Part shown: one piece after another, positions 51,498 to 61,500 of the stretch
How the letters are laid out: every line of letters starts with the position of its first letter
How positions within the stretch are numbered: the stretch's first letter is position 1
Notes under the pieces: generated by a model
What the model was told of the DNA's origin: nothing
Databases searched by the model: none
Seen by the model: only the letters and a program-made list of their open reading frames with translations
Source of the DNA: Marinomonas sp. TW1
GTDB lineage: Bacteria; Pseudomonadota; Gammaproteobacteria; Pseudomonadales; Marinomonadaceae
NCBI RefSeq assembly: GCF_001625355.1
Contig: NZ_JSEE01000009.1
Location: 1 to 64,000 of the forward strand
Direction: 5' to 3'
DNA: 64,000 nucleotides
Position numbers and translations under genes: made by a program

Positions 51498-52391
51498 ATG
51501 ACAATTTATAATGTTGGTTCGATTAATCTCGACCACCTCTATCAGTTAGACCATTTCGTTCGACCTGGTGAAACGATGGCCTCAGACCATTACCAGTGTT
51601 TACTGGGAGGGAAGGGGGCGAATCAATCCGTTGCCTTAGCGAAAGCCGGTGCTGACGTGAAACACGTTGGCGCGATTCACCATAGCGATCAAAGTGTGGT
51701 GACACAGTTGCAGTCTTTGGGGGTCGACACCAGTTTGATCCGACAAATTGATGTGCCAACCGGGCACGCGATCATTCAGCTGACGAAAGAAGCGGAAAAT
51801 TCGATTATTCTCTACCAAGGTGCGAACCATGCTTTAACGGAAGAGCAGGTGGATCAGGTATTGGAGAAGGCTCAACAGGGTGATTGGGTGTTACTGCAAA
51901 ATGAGACCAATCTGATTGAATATGTGATGCAGAAAGCACAACAGCAAGGGGTAAAAGTGGCTTTTAACCCTGCGCCAATGGACGTTACTTTGAGCAAAAA
52001 CGTACTGGGTTTGGTGGATTTATTGATTGTGAATGAAGTGGAGGCGATGGACTTAATCGGCACGCCTGACATTGATAGCACCATTGCCGCCTTTCCAGAC
52101 GCTTACCCAGATTTAGCCGTGCTGATGACGTTAGGTAAAGCCGGTGTGTGTTATTTCAATGGTGAAGAACGTATTCAAGTTGAGGCTTTTTCCGTGCAGG
52201 CGGTTGATACGACGGCCGCCGGTGATACGTTTATTGGTTTTTGTCTGTCGGCCATGATGCAAGGCCAAGGCATGGCCGAATCCATCCGACGTGCTTGTGC
52301 CGCTTCGGCAATATGTGTCACCCGTTTAGGGGCGGCTTCATCTATACCCACGCAGCAAGAAGTGACTGAATTTCTTGCTCAGCATGACTAG
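51498..52391 (+). CDS. PfkB-family sugar kinase (ribokinase-like)
   Basis: This 297-residue PfkB kinase starts IYNVGSINLDHLYQLDHFVRPGET, has the first PfkB signature around GGKGANQSVALAKAGA and the C-terminal signature VDTTAAGDTFIGFCLS with the catalytic Asp. ATG 51498 follows AGAAGGATGGGCAAT; the longer frame beginning at 51414 is not needed. Directly after it lies a nucleoside hydrolase gene, with which it would form a ribose salvage route: the hydrolase frees ribose and this kinase phosphorylates it. Confidence 0.92.
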   Translation: MTIYNVGSINLDHLYQLDHFVRPGETMASDHYQCLLGGKGANQSVALAKAGADVKHVGAIHHSDQSVVTQLQSLGVDTSLIRQIDVPTGHAIIQLTKEAENSIILYQGANHALTEEQVDQVLEKAQQGDWVLLQNETNLIEYVMQKAQQQGVKVAFNPAPMDVTLSKNVLGLVDLLIVNEVEAMDLIGTPDIDSTIAAFPDAYPDLAVLMTLGKAGVCYFNGEERIQVEAFSVQAVDTTAAGDTFIGFCLSAMMQGQGMAESIRRACAASAICVTRLGAASSIPTQQEVTEFLAQHD

Positions 52392-52413
52392 TTTAAAAAG
52401 AGGAACAGGCGAT

Positions 52414-53355
52414 ATGGCTCGTAAAATTATTATTGATACGGATCCAGGCATTGATGATGCTATGGCGATTTTCTTTGCTTTCCAAGCGCCACAATTAGAG
52501 GTACTTGGTCTGACCACAACCTTTGGTAATGTGTCGGTGGATTTGGCGACTCAAAATGCCATCACCTTAACGGAAATCGCCAAGGTTGATGTGCCTGTTG
52601 CTAAAGGGGTTGCGGTACCGAGTGTCATCGCCCCACGACCACACCCAGATTTCGTTCATGGTTCAGATGGGTTTGGTAATATCGATTGGCCTGCGCCAAA
52701 AGGTCAGGCTGTTGAGCAAAGTGCCGCGCAGTTTATTGTTGATGCCGTTCGCGCTAATCCAGGTGAAGTCACTATTGTGGCGCTTGGCCCGTTAGGGAAT
52801 CTAGCGAAAGCGTTAGAGCTAGATCCAGAGGTAGCCAACCTAGTAGATGAAGTAGTGTTGATGGGCGGTACTGCGATCGAATACGGTAACGTTTCTCCTG
52901 TTGCTGAGGCGAACATTATGAATGATCCACATGCGGCTGATAACGTCTTTACCGCGCCTTGGCAAGTGACCATGATAGGTTTGGATGTTACTCACCAAGT
53001 CTTGCTAGACAACGGTGTACTTGAGCGTATTCGTGAAGCTAACCCAACTGAAGGTGGTTTCTTGTTCGATTGTGCGCAGCATTACATCAATTTCTACAGC
53101 AGCCGATTTGATATGGATGGCTGTTACTTCCATGATGCGTCAACCATTGCTTATCTTATGGACCCAAGCATCTTTGGTGTAGAACTTGGTGCAGTGCGTG
53201 TTGCATGTGAAGGCATTGGTATTGGTCAAACTATCTTTGCGCCGGAAGGGATGACTTTCCCTGAGCCACATTGGACAGACGTGCCAATGACACAGGTGTG
53301 CATGGAAGTGGACAGTGACAAGCTGCTGAAACTCTTTGAAACGACATTATCTTAA
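52414..53355 (+). CDS. Purine/pyrimidine nucleoside hydrolase (IUNH family)
   Basis: It hydrolyses ribonucleosides to base and ribose. The calcium-binding motif DTDPGIDDAMA lies at about residues 8-18. Further family segments are TTFGNVSVDLATQNA, a DGFGNIDWP loop, and the region EANIMNDPHAADNVF with the Asn and Asp ligands. Length 313. It follows the kinase by 22 bases; AAAGAGGAACAGGCGAT gives the ribosome site. The exact base preference cannot be read from the sequence. Confidence 0.93.
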   Translation: MARKIIIDTDPGIDDAMAIFFAFQAPQLEVLGLTTTFGNVSVDLATQNAITLTEIAKVDVPVAKGVAVPSVIAPRPHPDFVHGSDGFGNIDWPAPKGQAVEQSAAQFIVDAVRANPGEVTIVALGPLGNLAKALELDPEVANLVDEVVLMGGTAIEYGNVSPVAEANIMNDPHAADNVFTAPWQVTMIGLDVTHQVLLDNGVLERIREANPTEGGFLFDCAQHYINFYSSRFDMDGCYFHDASTIAYLMDPSIFGVELGAVRVACEGIGIGQTIFAPEGMTFPEPHWTDVPMTQVCMEVDSDKLLKLFETTLS

Positions 53356-53398
53356 CGGAAACAATGGCGCTAATTAGCGTTCTGTTAAGACGTTGAAC

Positions 53399-53432
53399 AA
53401 ACCACAAAGGCGTTGGTCTTTGTGGTTTTTTT
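53399..53432 (+). terminator. Terminator after the nucleoside hydrolase gene
   Basis: AAACCACAAAG / CTTTGTGGTTT stem with loop GCGTTGGT and a run of seven T bases. Confidence 0.9.
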
Positions 53433-53474
53433 AATGGGTTTTCTATGAAGGAATAATAAGCGCTGTTTGGTGTG

Positions 53475-53801
53475 TTACTCGTGCGCTTCAACAAAGTCTT
53501 TAATAAAGGCCACATCTTTGTCTGAAATGGTGTGGTATTTGAGTTTAATGTAATGCTTGTTGTGCTCGTTGAAAATGTCGAGGTCTGGGTCACACAAAAC
53601 CTTAATCAGTTTGCGCTCTCCTTCGTGCATGGCTTTCAGTTCCAACTTGACCATTTTGGAACCTTCTAGCCCAGTTGGTGCTTCCACTTCAATCATCTTG
53701 GTTGAGATGTGGGTGCAGTGAATTGGCATAACCTTGCCATTGGTAAGATACAAAGAGCCTGTCCAAAAGCAGCGGACATAAGGTGATTGGGTAATAGACA
53801 T
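53475..53801 (-). CDS. Hypothetical PilZ-like small protein
   Basis: 108 residues. The sequence SPYVRCFWTGSLYLTNGKVMPIHCTHISTKMIEVEAP (in part: FWTGSLYLTNGKVMP) has the beta-strand spacing of PilZ-type domains, but the RxxxR and DxSxxG c-di-GMP motifs are missing. It is either a degenerate PilZ or an unrelated small fold. It is monocistronic and not in an operon with its neighbours. Confidence 0.65.
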   Translation of the reverse strand: MSITQSPYVRCFWTGSLYLTNGKVMPIHCTHISTKMIEVEAPTGLEGSKMVKLELKAMHEGERKLIKVLCDPDLDIFNEHNKHYIKLKYHTISDKDVAFIKDFVEAHE

Positions 53802-53887
53802 GGGTCAATCCTTTCCTATCTATGAGGTGTCGCCTGTGACGTTATTGGTAACAGTATAGTGCATGTTTTTTGGGGAAGGAAGGAAGG

Positions 53888-53936
53888 AAAATCAATAGAT
53901 TGAAAGAAGGGGGCGAAATTCAATCTATTGATTTTT
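53888..53936. terminator. Bidirectional terminator between the PilZ-like and aminotransferase regions
   Basis: AAAATCAATAGATTGAA and TTCAATCTATTGATTTT form a perfect 17-bp stem around a 14-base loop, with T bases on both sides. It mainly ends the minus-strand aminotransferase gene at 53956. Confidence 0.85.
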
Positions 53937-53955
53937 GGTGCTGATTTTAGCGTAT

Positions 53956-55293
53956 TTAGCCGAATTTCTTGATACTTTCCCCTAGCGCGTCAATGAGGCT
54001 ACTCATTTCAGATTCCTCCGTTGTGAACGGTGGCGCCAATTGAATGGTGTCACCGCCATAACGTACATAATAGCCTTTATCCCACATGGACATGGCAATT
54101 TGGAAAGGGCGTTTCGCAGGTTCTCCGTCAGCGGCGGCTAAGGTAATGCCAGCGGCAAAGCCATAGTTACGAATGTCCGTAATGGCATCACTTGCACCTT
54201 TTAAGGAATGAACGTGATTTTCCCATGTTGGACTCATTTGATGAACTCGCTCAATCAGTCCTTGAGAACGAATGGTTTCTAAAGACGCTAAACCTGCCGC
54301 ACAAGCAATAGGGTGGGATGAATAAGTATAGCCATGAGGAATTTCCAGCATATACTCCGCGCCACCTGTGTCCATAAAGGTATCGTAAATTTCCTGTTTA
54401 AATACTGCCGCACCCATTGGAATAACACCGTTGGTTACTTGTTTTGCCATGGTTATGATGTCAGGCGTGACACCAAACGCTTCGGAGCCAGATTGCGCTC
54501 CCATACGGCCAAATGCGGTGATGACTTCATCAAAGATCAACAGGATGTTGTGCTGGTCGCAAATTTCCCGCAAGCGTTGTAAGTAGCCTTTTGGTGGTAC
54601 GATCACGCCCGCTGAGCCCGACATAGGCTCAACAATGACGGCGGCGATGTTAGAGGCATCGTGCATGGCAATCATGTTTAGCAGCTCTTCTGCTCGTTCT
54701 TTGCCTGTGTCTGCCATGCCTTTGCTGAACTCAGTGCCTGGTACTTGAGTATGGGGTAAATGGTACGATTCTAAGCCTTGTCCGTATAAAATTCGGTTCG
54801 CTGGAATGCCACCGACGCTGAAACCAGAAATGCCCGCACCATGATAACCTTTAGCGCGACCAATGAACTTTGTCTTAGTGCCCATGCCTTTTTTGCGCCA
54901 ATAGGCTCGCGCTACTTTGAGTGCTGTATCCACGGATTCAGAACCTGAGCCTGTAAAGAATACACGGTTTAAACCAGCTGGCATGAACTCAGTGATTTTC
55001 TCTGCCAGTTGGAAAGACTTTTCGTGACCAAATTGAAAGGCTGGGGAGTAATCGAGTGTTTTGACTTGCTTGGCTACGGCTTCATTGATGGCGGGGACGC
55101 TGTGTCCTAGACCGCAGGTCCAAAGCCCTGATAAGCCGTCAAAGATCTGGCGGCCATCCGCATCTGTGTAATAGTGGCCTGATGCCGCTGTGATAATACG
55201 AGGATCTTTCTTAAATTGACGGTTGCCTGTGTAGGCCATCCAATGGGCATCAAGTTGAGCTTGAGTTAGGTTGGTTTTAGCGATGTGGCTCAT
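53956..55293 (-). CDS. Class III aminotransferase, omega-amino acid:pyruvate type
   Basis: This PLP enzyme transfers an amino group from beta-alanine or another omega-amino acid to pyruvate. The 445-residue protein has GSGSESVDTALKVARAYW, the PLP-contacting segment LLIFDEVITAFGRMG, and the Schiff-base Lys in ITMAKQVTNGVIPMG. The N-terminal MAYTGNRQFKKDPRI wording follows omega-amino acid:pyruvate transaminases. It is monocistronic; an AT-rich region with [14 protein letters not shown] motifs (55360-55420) lies upstream, possibly its promoter and operator. Confidence 0.92.
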   Translation of the reverse strand: MSHIAKTNLTQAQLDAHWMAYTGNRQFKKDPRIITAASGHYYTDADGRQIFDGLSGLWTCGLGHSVPAINEAVAKQVKTLDYSPAFQFGHEKSFQLAEKITEFMPAGLNRVFFTGSGSESVDTALKVARAYWRKKGMGTKTKFIGRAKGYHGAGISGFSVGGIPANRILYGQGLESYHLPHTQVPGTEFSKGMADTGKERAEELLNMIAMHDASNIAAVIVEPMSGSAGVIVPPKGYLQRLREICDQHNILLIFDEVITAFGRMGAQSGSEAFGVTPDIITMAKQVTNGVIPMGAAVFKQEIYDTFMDTGGAEYMLEIPHGYTYSSHPIACAAGLASLETIRSQGLIERVHQMSPTWENHVHSLKGASDAITDIRNYGFAAGITLAAADGEPAKRPFQIAMSMWDKGYYVRYGGDTIQLAPPFTTEESEMSSLIDALGESIKKFG

Positions 55294-55443
55294 AGCATCC
55301 TCATTATCATGGGTAAAAACATAATAATGAGCATGCCTTGAAGGAAAGGTTAGATAAATCTCAGGTTAGTTAAATTTAGTTTAGCGTTTATTTAACTAAA
55401 TGCTTTTAGTTAATTGAATGCAGGTGACAAGTAAAGGTGAGAT

Positions 55444-56079
55444 TTAATCGGATGTTTTTTCTTTGAATTCACACAAATCTTCAATGATGCAAGCGCCACA
55501 TTTTGGCTTGCGAGCGACGCAAATGTAGCGACCATGAAGAATCATCCAGTGGTGAGCATCCAATAGAAATTCTTTTGGTACGAATTTTAGGAGTTTCATT
55601 TCTACTTCTAAGACGTTTTTTCCAGGAGCCACTTTGGTGCGATTACTGAAACGGAAGATGTGGGTGTCCACGGCCATGGCAATCTGTCGAAAGGCGGTGT
55701 TCAACACTACATTTGCCGTTTTGCGTCCAACCCCTGGTAGTGCTTCAAGGGCTTCACGGGTTTCAGGCACTCGGCTATTGTGTTGTTCGACCAAAATTTT
55801 GCAGGTTTTAATGGCATTTTCGGCTTTGGCATTAAAAAGGCCAATGGTTTTTATGTACTCTTTTAATCCCTCCACACCTAAAGCCAGCATGCTTTCAGGT
55901 GTGTTGGCGACGGGAAAAAGTTTGCGCGTGGCTTTATTGACACTCACGTCTGTTGCTTGCGCTGAAAGCAAAACCGCAATCAATAACTCAAACGGTGAAT
56001 GGTATTCCAGTTCGGTCACTGGATTAGGGTTTTCTGCTCGTAATCGAGAAAAGATCTCATGACGTTTGGCTTTATTCAT
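55444..56079 (-). CDS. nth: Endonuclease III (DNA glycosylase/AP lyase)
   Basis: Nth excises oxidised pyrimidines and cleaves at AP sites. The helix-hairpin-helix LPGVGRKTANVVLN carries the catalytic Lys, the catalytic Asp is in VDTHIFRFSNR, and the C-terminal Fe-S cluster is formed by C-x6-C-x2-C-x5-C in CVARKPKCGACIIEDLC. Length 211. It is the last gene of the rnf operon, 12 bases after rnfE, as in E. coli. Confidence 0.97.
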   Translation of the reverse strand: MNKAKRHEIFSRLRAENPNPVTELEYHSPFELLIAVLLSAQATDVSVNKATRKLFPVANTPESMLALGVEGLKEYIKTIGLFNAKAENAIKTCKILVEQHNSRVPETREALEALPGVGRKTANVVLNTAFRQIAMAVDTHIFRFSNRTKVAPGKNVLEVEMKLLKFVPKEFLLDAHHWMILHGRYICVARKPKCGACIIEDLCEFKEKTSD

Positions 56080-56091
56080 TTGTGAGCAACC

Positions 56092-56892
56092 TTAACCTGT
56101 TTGCCCAGTCACACGCACACGTTTGGACTCTGCAGGACCGGCTTTGGCTTTCGCAGCAGCAATGCGCTCTTTCTCTTTTTCATCAAAGTAGTTCTTGCCT
56201 GCAATCAGTAAGCCTAATCCGATAAAAGCACCAGGTGGTAAAATGGCAAATAAGACATTCGGGTAATTTTGGAAAACGGTGAGTTTCCAGTGCAGCGCCA
56301 TGTCACCAAATAACAAATGCATGTCAGAGAAAAGTGTGCCTTGACCAATCAATTCACGCATGGCACCCAAGGCCACCAGAATCACCATGAAGCCCAAGCC
56401 CATCATTAAGCCGTCAATAGCCGATGGCAAAATAGGGTTACGGCTGGCAAAGGCGTCAGCACGACCTAGAATGGCACAGTTGGTCACAATCAGGGGGATA
56501 AATATGCCGAGAATCTGGTACAGCTCATACGTATAAGCTTGCATGATGAGTTCGATGGAGGTGGTGAAAGACGCAATGATCATCACAAAAGCAGGCAAAC
56601 GCACCGCTTCAGAAACATAGTTACGGATAATGGATACCGCGATGTTAGAACCGACCAATACGACCAGTGTGGCGAGGCCAAGTCCTAACGCATTAACAAC
56701 GGTACTGGTCACCGCCAACATGGGACACAAGCCAAGCAATTGCACTAAGGCCGGGTTGTTCTTCCAAATGCCGTTGTAGATGATCTCAGCATAATTGGCT
56801 GAGGGTTTTGTCTCAGCTGAGTCTGTGCTTGTTAAATTAGGGTCTTGTACGTCGTCAGCGACGGCGGTTTCTGCGCTCATTTTCATCGTCAT
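56092..56892 (-). CDS. rnfE: Rnf/Rsx electron transport complex subunit E
   Basis: This inner-membrane subunit has 266 residues and six helices. The family start [23 protein letters not shown] and the region [23 protein letters not shown] with the conserved Cys are present. An additional N-terminal stretch (about 30 residues, rich in acidic residues and Thr/Ser) and a basic Ala-rich tail are longer than in E. coli. It lies 3 bases after rnfG. Confidence 0.95.
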   Translation of the reverse strand: MTMKMSAETAVADDVQDPNLTSTDSAETKPSANYAEIIYNGIWKNNPALVQLLGLCPMLAVTSTVVNALGLGLATLVVLVGSNIAVSIIRNYVSEAVRLPAFVMIIASFTTSIELIMQAYTYELYQILGIFIPLIVTNCAILGRADAFASRNPILPSAIDGLMMGLGFMVILVALGAMRELIGQGTLFSDMHLLFGDMALHWKLTVFQNYPNVLFAILPPGAFIGLGLLIAGKNYFDEKEKERIAAAKAKAGPAESKRVRVTGQTG

Positions 56893-56895
56893 TCA

Positions 56896-57513
56896 CTAAC
56901 GCGCCAGCAGCGCGTCCTTGTTTTGATCAAAGTACAAAAGGGTGTTTTTGACAGCCCGAACCACGGCTCTCGGTGTAATGGTCGCGCCAGTAAACTGGTC
57001 AAAGTCACCACCGTCTTTCTTCACTGCCCAACCGGATAACTCTGGATTGTTTAACGACTTATTGGCAAAGCTAAGGATCCAATCGGATTTTTTCAAATCC
57101 ACCTTATCGCCTAGGCCAGGTGTTTCTTTGTGACTGATGACACGGCTACCGGTGACGACGCCATCACGGTTAATCGCTACCAGCATATCCAAATTACCAT
57201 TGTAACCACGAGTGGCGGTCGTTTCGAAGATGATGCCAGTGACCTCACCGTCTTTACGGGCAATATGAATCTTAGTGCCAGTTTCGCTGCCTAACAGAGG
57301 ATCAACCGGCAAAGTGGCGGTGTCCTTGGTGAGATCGTTGTCATACAAATCAGCAGGTAAAATGTCATTAAAGGCAGAGATCTGCGCTTCAAGAATATTG
57401 TCCTTAATGGTGTGATCGGTCAGTTGATGGGTCACGGCGATCAAACCTGCGGTTAAGACAGCGTATATGCCTAAGCCAAGACTGTTGCGTCGAATCGAAG
57501 AGAGTATTTCCAT
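56896..57513 (-). CDS. rnfG: Rnf/Rsx complex flavoprotein subunit G
   Basis: This 205-residue protein has one membrane anchor (about 8-28) and a periplasmic domain that carries a covalently bound FMN at a Thr in DQFTGATITPRAVV, the flavinylation motif recognised by ApbE. Its start overlaps the end of rnfD by one base. The encoded complex couples ferredoxin/NADH redox chemistry to Na+ or H+ transport, or reduces SoxR in some bacteria. Confidence 0.96.
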   Translation of the reverse strand: MEILSSIRRNSLGLGIYAVLTAGLIAVTHQLTDHTIKDNILEAQISAFNDILPADLYDNDLTKDTATLPVDPLLGSETGTKIHIARKDGEVTGIIFETTATRGYNGNLDMLVAINRDGVVTGSRVISHKETPGLGDKVDLKKSDWILSFANKSLNNPELSGWAVKKDGGDFDQFTGATITPRAVVRAVKNTLLYFDQNKDALLAR

Positions 57514-58571
57514 TACTTGTCCTCCCCAACTTTTAGGCCTTTTTTGGCTTTGCTATGACCATAACTGCGTGGTTGTGTGTAGTAATCAATTAGCGGCGCA
57601 GCAAAGTTCATCAAGAGTACACCAAATGCCACACCATCAGGGTAACCACCCCAAGTACGAATAATGTAAATGAGAATGCCAATGCCCAAACCATAGATCA
57701 GCTTACCACGATTACTGGTACAAGAAGACACAGGGTCGGTGGCAATAAAGAAGGCACCAAACATGGCCGCCCCCGTTGCTAAATGAAACGCTGGGGAAGC
57801 AAAATGGCTTGGATCAATAACATAAAATACGCCAGACAGAGCCAACAAACCGGCTAAGAAAGCCACCGGTGTGTGCCAAGTAATGATGCGTAACCAAAGT
57901 AGCCCTAAACCCCCTGCGAGGTAAGCAAGGTTGATCCACAGCCAAGCATTGACACTGGCCGCTTGTAAGGCTGGAAGAGTATTAAACGCGGCTTCACTGT
58001 CGAGTAAATCTTTGTGCTTAAAACCGTCTAATGGTGTTGCCATGGTATAGCCATCAATGCTGGGCAAATGATGGAAAATGGCTTGCAGGCTCTGTAACAA
58101 AGACAGGGTTTCCCCTGAAGTCGTAAGGCTGGTGTGACCTAGCCATTGGCTCATGGGCACCGGAAAGGACACCAGTACAATAGCGTAACCCACCATGGCG
58201 GGATTGAATGGGTTGTTGCCCAAACCGCCGTACAATTGTTTGGCGAAAATAATAGCAAAACCAACCGCAGTAACCGTGACCCACCAAGGCACCACGGGGG
58301 GAAGGGCAATGCCCAGCAATACCGCCGTTAATAAGGCACTGTAGTCTTTTAGAAAGAAGGCTACTGAGCGTTTACGAATCAACAGAATGAGTGCTTCACT
58401 GGCAAGTGCTGTTAAACAAGCAATGATAATGTTGATCAGGGTGCCAAAACCGAACAACCAAGTCTGCACTAGGATGCCTGGCACGGTTGCCAAGATGACC
58501 ATTTGCATCACCCAAGAAGTGCGATGGCCTGCACGTTGCGCATGGGGAGACGATATTCTCAATAATGCCAT
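57513..58571 (-). CDS. rnfD: Rnf/Rsx complex subunit D
   Basis: This 352-residue subunit has about nine helices and a second covalently bound flavin, probably at the Thr of YTMATPLDGFK. It has the NqrB-like segment GNNPFNPAMVGYAIVLVSFP and the GAFFIATDPVSSCTSNRGK region. It begins directly after the rnfC stop. Confidence 0.96.
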   Translation of the reverse strand: MALLRISSPHAQRAGHRTSWVMQMVILATVPGILVQTWLFGFGTLINIIIACLTALASEALILLIRKRSVAFFLKDYSALLTAVLLGIALPPVVPWWVTVTAVGFAIIFAKQLYGGLGNNPFNPAMVGYAIVLVSFPVPMSQWLGHTSLTTSGETLSLLQSLQAIFHHLPSIDGYTMATPLDGFKHKDLLDSEAAFNTLPALQAASVNAWLWINLAYLAGGLGLLWLRIITWHTPVAFLAGLLALSGVFYVIDPSHFASPAFHLATGAAMFGAFFIATDPVSSCTSNRGKLIYGLGIGILIYIIRTWGGYPDGVAFGVLLMNFAAPLIDYYTQPRSYGHSKAKKGLKVGEDK

Positions 58572-61500
58572 TTATTGACTCTCTTGCTGTTTCATCAGTT
58601 GCTCAAGCAAATGTTCCGCTTGCGCTTGCTTGTCTTTAAGTTGAGCGATTTCTATTTGAACTTGCTCCGCATTGTCCGGTTCCACGCCAAGCTTTTTCGC
58701 CAGTTTGTTGGCTTGTGCTTTGGCTAAAGCAACGGCTATTTTTTGTTGCTTAATTTGTTCTGCCAAACTGGCTTGAGGCGCGTCGTCATTTGCTGGTTCG
58801 CTTGTCGATGCTTCGATTGTCGATGGTTTGGCTTTGGCCGGATTCGACTGTGGCGCTTCGGTCGATTCTAATTGTGCCAGTTTCTGCTGAGCTTCAAGCA
58901 ATTTTTGTGGCCACTCGGACGCTTGGATTGCTTCGTCGCTCTTACCTTGCTCTTTTAATAGAGCAAGGTTCTTTTCCGCTTTCTTGATACCGGCTTTGGC
59001 AATGGCGAGGTCAATCTTGCGCTTTTTGTCATCGTCTGCGTTCGTTGGAGCCGCTGGCTGTGCTTGAGCCGCCGTTGATGTTTTCTTAGCAGAGGCTGTT
59101 TCCGCTGCCGGTGTTGCGGTTTCTAATTGCGCCAGTTTTTGCTGAGCATCGAGCAATTTCTGTGGCCACTCAGAAGCTTGGATGTCGGCTTCGCTCTTAC
59201 CTTGTTCTTTTAATAGGGCAAGGTTCTTTTCGGCTTTCTTGATACCGGCTTTGGCAATGGCAAGGTCCACTTTGCGCTTTTTATCTTCGTCTGCTGTGCC
59301 GACACTGTTTTGCGTAGGTTTTGAGGCCACGGTTGTTTTAGGCTGTGCATTCGGGTTGGCTAGGGCATGTTCCAATTCAGAGGCTCTTTGCTGAGCGTCT
59401 TTGAATTGCTGACGCAATGTGTCAAGCTCTGGTGCTTGTAGCTCTTCCGCTTTCTTCAGAGCTTTTTCCACTTTCTTCACGGCTGCTTTGGCAATGGCGG
59501 CGTCAATTTTGAGTTTTTTCAGCTCGTCGCCGTTCGCTGCAGCTTCACCACTGGCAGGTTTGGCGGTCACATTATCGCTGGCCTGTGCTTGATCCAATTT
59601 GGTCTGAGCTGCTTTTTGCAGTGCTTCTAAATCGGCCACCTTTTGCTTCAATTCAGCGTCTTCAGGCGCTTCAGCCAATTGCTTTTGGGCTTTTTTCAGT
59701 TTTACACCCGCCAGAGCCAGGTCCACTTTGGCCTTTTTGAGTTCATCATTGGCTGCAGGCTTTGGAGCCGACTTAGCGGCGACTTGTGTGGCTGCCCCCG
59801 CTTGATCCAATTTGGCTTGAGCGGCTTGTTGTTGCGCTTGTAAATCCGCGACTTTTTGTTTCAAGTCCGCATCGTCTGGTGTTTCGTCCAGTTGCTTTTG
59901 AGCTTTTTTCAGCTTCACGCCGACCAGAGCAAGATCCACTTTGGCTTTTTTCAATTCATCGCTGGCACTGTCTTGCGCTGCTGGTGTTGGTTTCGCCACC
60001 GGTGCAGCCGGTGCAACCTTGGCCATTTGTGCTTCCAAGTCTTTCACTTGGTTCGCTTGGTCTGTCACTTGCAGTTGTAAGTTGTTGATCTCTTCAACAT
60101 GCTCGTTTTCTTGCGCGCTGAGTAATTGCTTTTCCAGCTTCTTCAATTTGGTTTTGGCAATGGCCAGATCCACTTTGAGCTTTTTGGCTTCGTCGTTTGT
60201 CGCAGGTGCCGCACTGGCAGCCGCTTTTGGTGCGACTTTGCTGGCGTCCTTAGTTGGTGCCGGTTTTTGACGTGCTAGACGTTTGGCTTCTTTCTCAGCC
60301 GCTTCTGCGTCTTGACGTGCTTTACGTGCTTCAAAGCGTTGCTTAGCAAGGTCGGCTTTTACGGCTGATTCACGAGCTTCACGAATGCTGCTCTTAGAAT
60401 GACGATAATACTGTACTAAGGGGATGCTGCTTGGGCAGACATAAGAACAAGCACCACATTCGATGCAATCAAACAAATTGTGATGTTCGGCTTTTTCGTG
60501 TTCTTGGCTTTTGCTGAACCAAAGCAATTGCTGTGGTAACAAGCTGACAGGGCAGGCCTGTTCACACATGCCACAGCGGATGCAGGCTTGTTCTGGGGCT
60601 GGCGGCGGCAATTCTTCTTTGGTCGCGGCCAGAATACAGTTGCTGGTCTTCACCACAGGTACTTGAGGGGAATCTAGAGTAAAGCCCATCATAGGGCCGC
60701 CCATCACAAGGCGATGTAGTCTATTGTCTTGGGATTCTGCGTAGGCCAATAGGTGAGACACAGGTGTGCCCAATAACACTTCCACGTTTTGTGGTGCATT
60801 TAAGGCATCGCCCGTTAATGTGGTAAAACGAGAAATTAGGGGTTTGCCCAAATAAACCGCATCGTGAACGGCGACACAGGTGCCGACGTTTTGACACAAA
60901 ATACCGATGTCCGCTGGGTGTTGGCCGCTGGGTACTTCTTTGCCGGTAAGCAGTTGAATCAGCTGTTTTTCACCGCCTGACGGGTACTTGGTTGGTACCA
61001 CCGCCACTTTGATGGTGCTGTTACGCTCATCCAGTAAGTCGTTTAGTAACTTAATCGCGGTTGGTTTGTTGTCTTCAATGCCTATCACCACTTGGCTGGC
61101 GTTGACTAGGTGTTGTAATACTTCTATGCCAAGAATCAATTCCAGTGTTTTTTCACGGATCAGCATATCATCTGCCGTGATGTAAGGTTCACATTCTGCG
61201 GCATTGATGATGAAGTGAGTCAAAGGGGATTTGTTGGCACCTTGCAGTTTTACTTGCGTAGGAAAGCCTGCGCCGCCCATGCCGACAATGCCCATTTCTG
61301 ATAAATATGCCAACACATCGGTGCGGTTTTTGGTTTGCCAATCGACCAAAGGTTCGAGGGCTTGCCATTCTTCCAAACCGTCTGGTTGCAGAATGACACA
61401 CAGGTCGCTCAAACCAGACGGATGAGCGATCAAGCGTTCTTCAATTGCGGTAATGGTGCCAGAAGTCGGAGCGTGTAAAAAACTACTTAGAAAGCCATTG

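Noticed and set aside
59182..60270. Several plus-strand frames opposite the RnfC tail
   Set aside because: They are shadows of the repetitive Lys/Ala-rich coding sequence.
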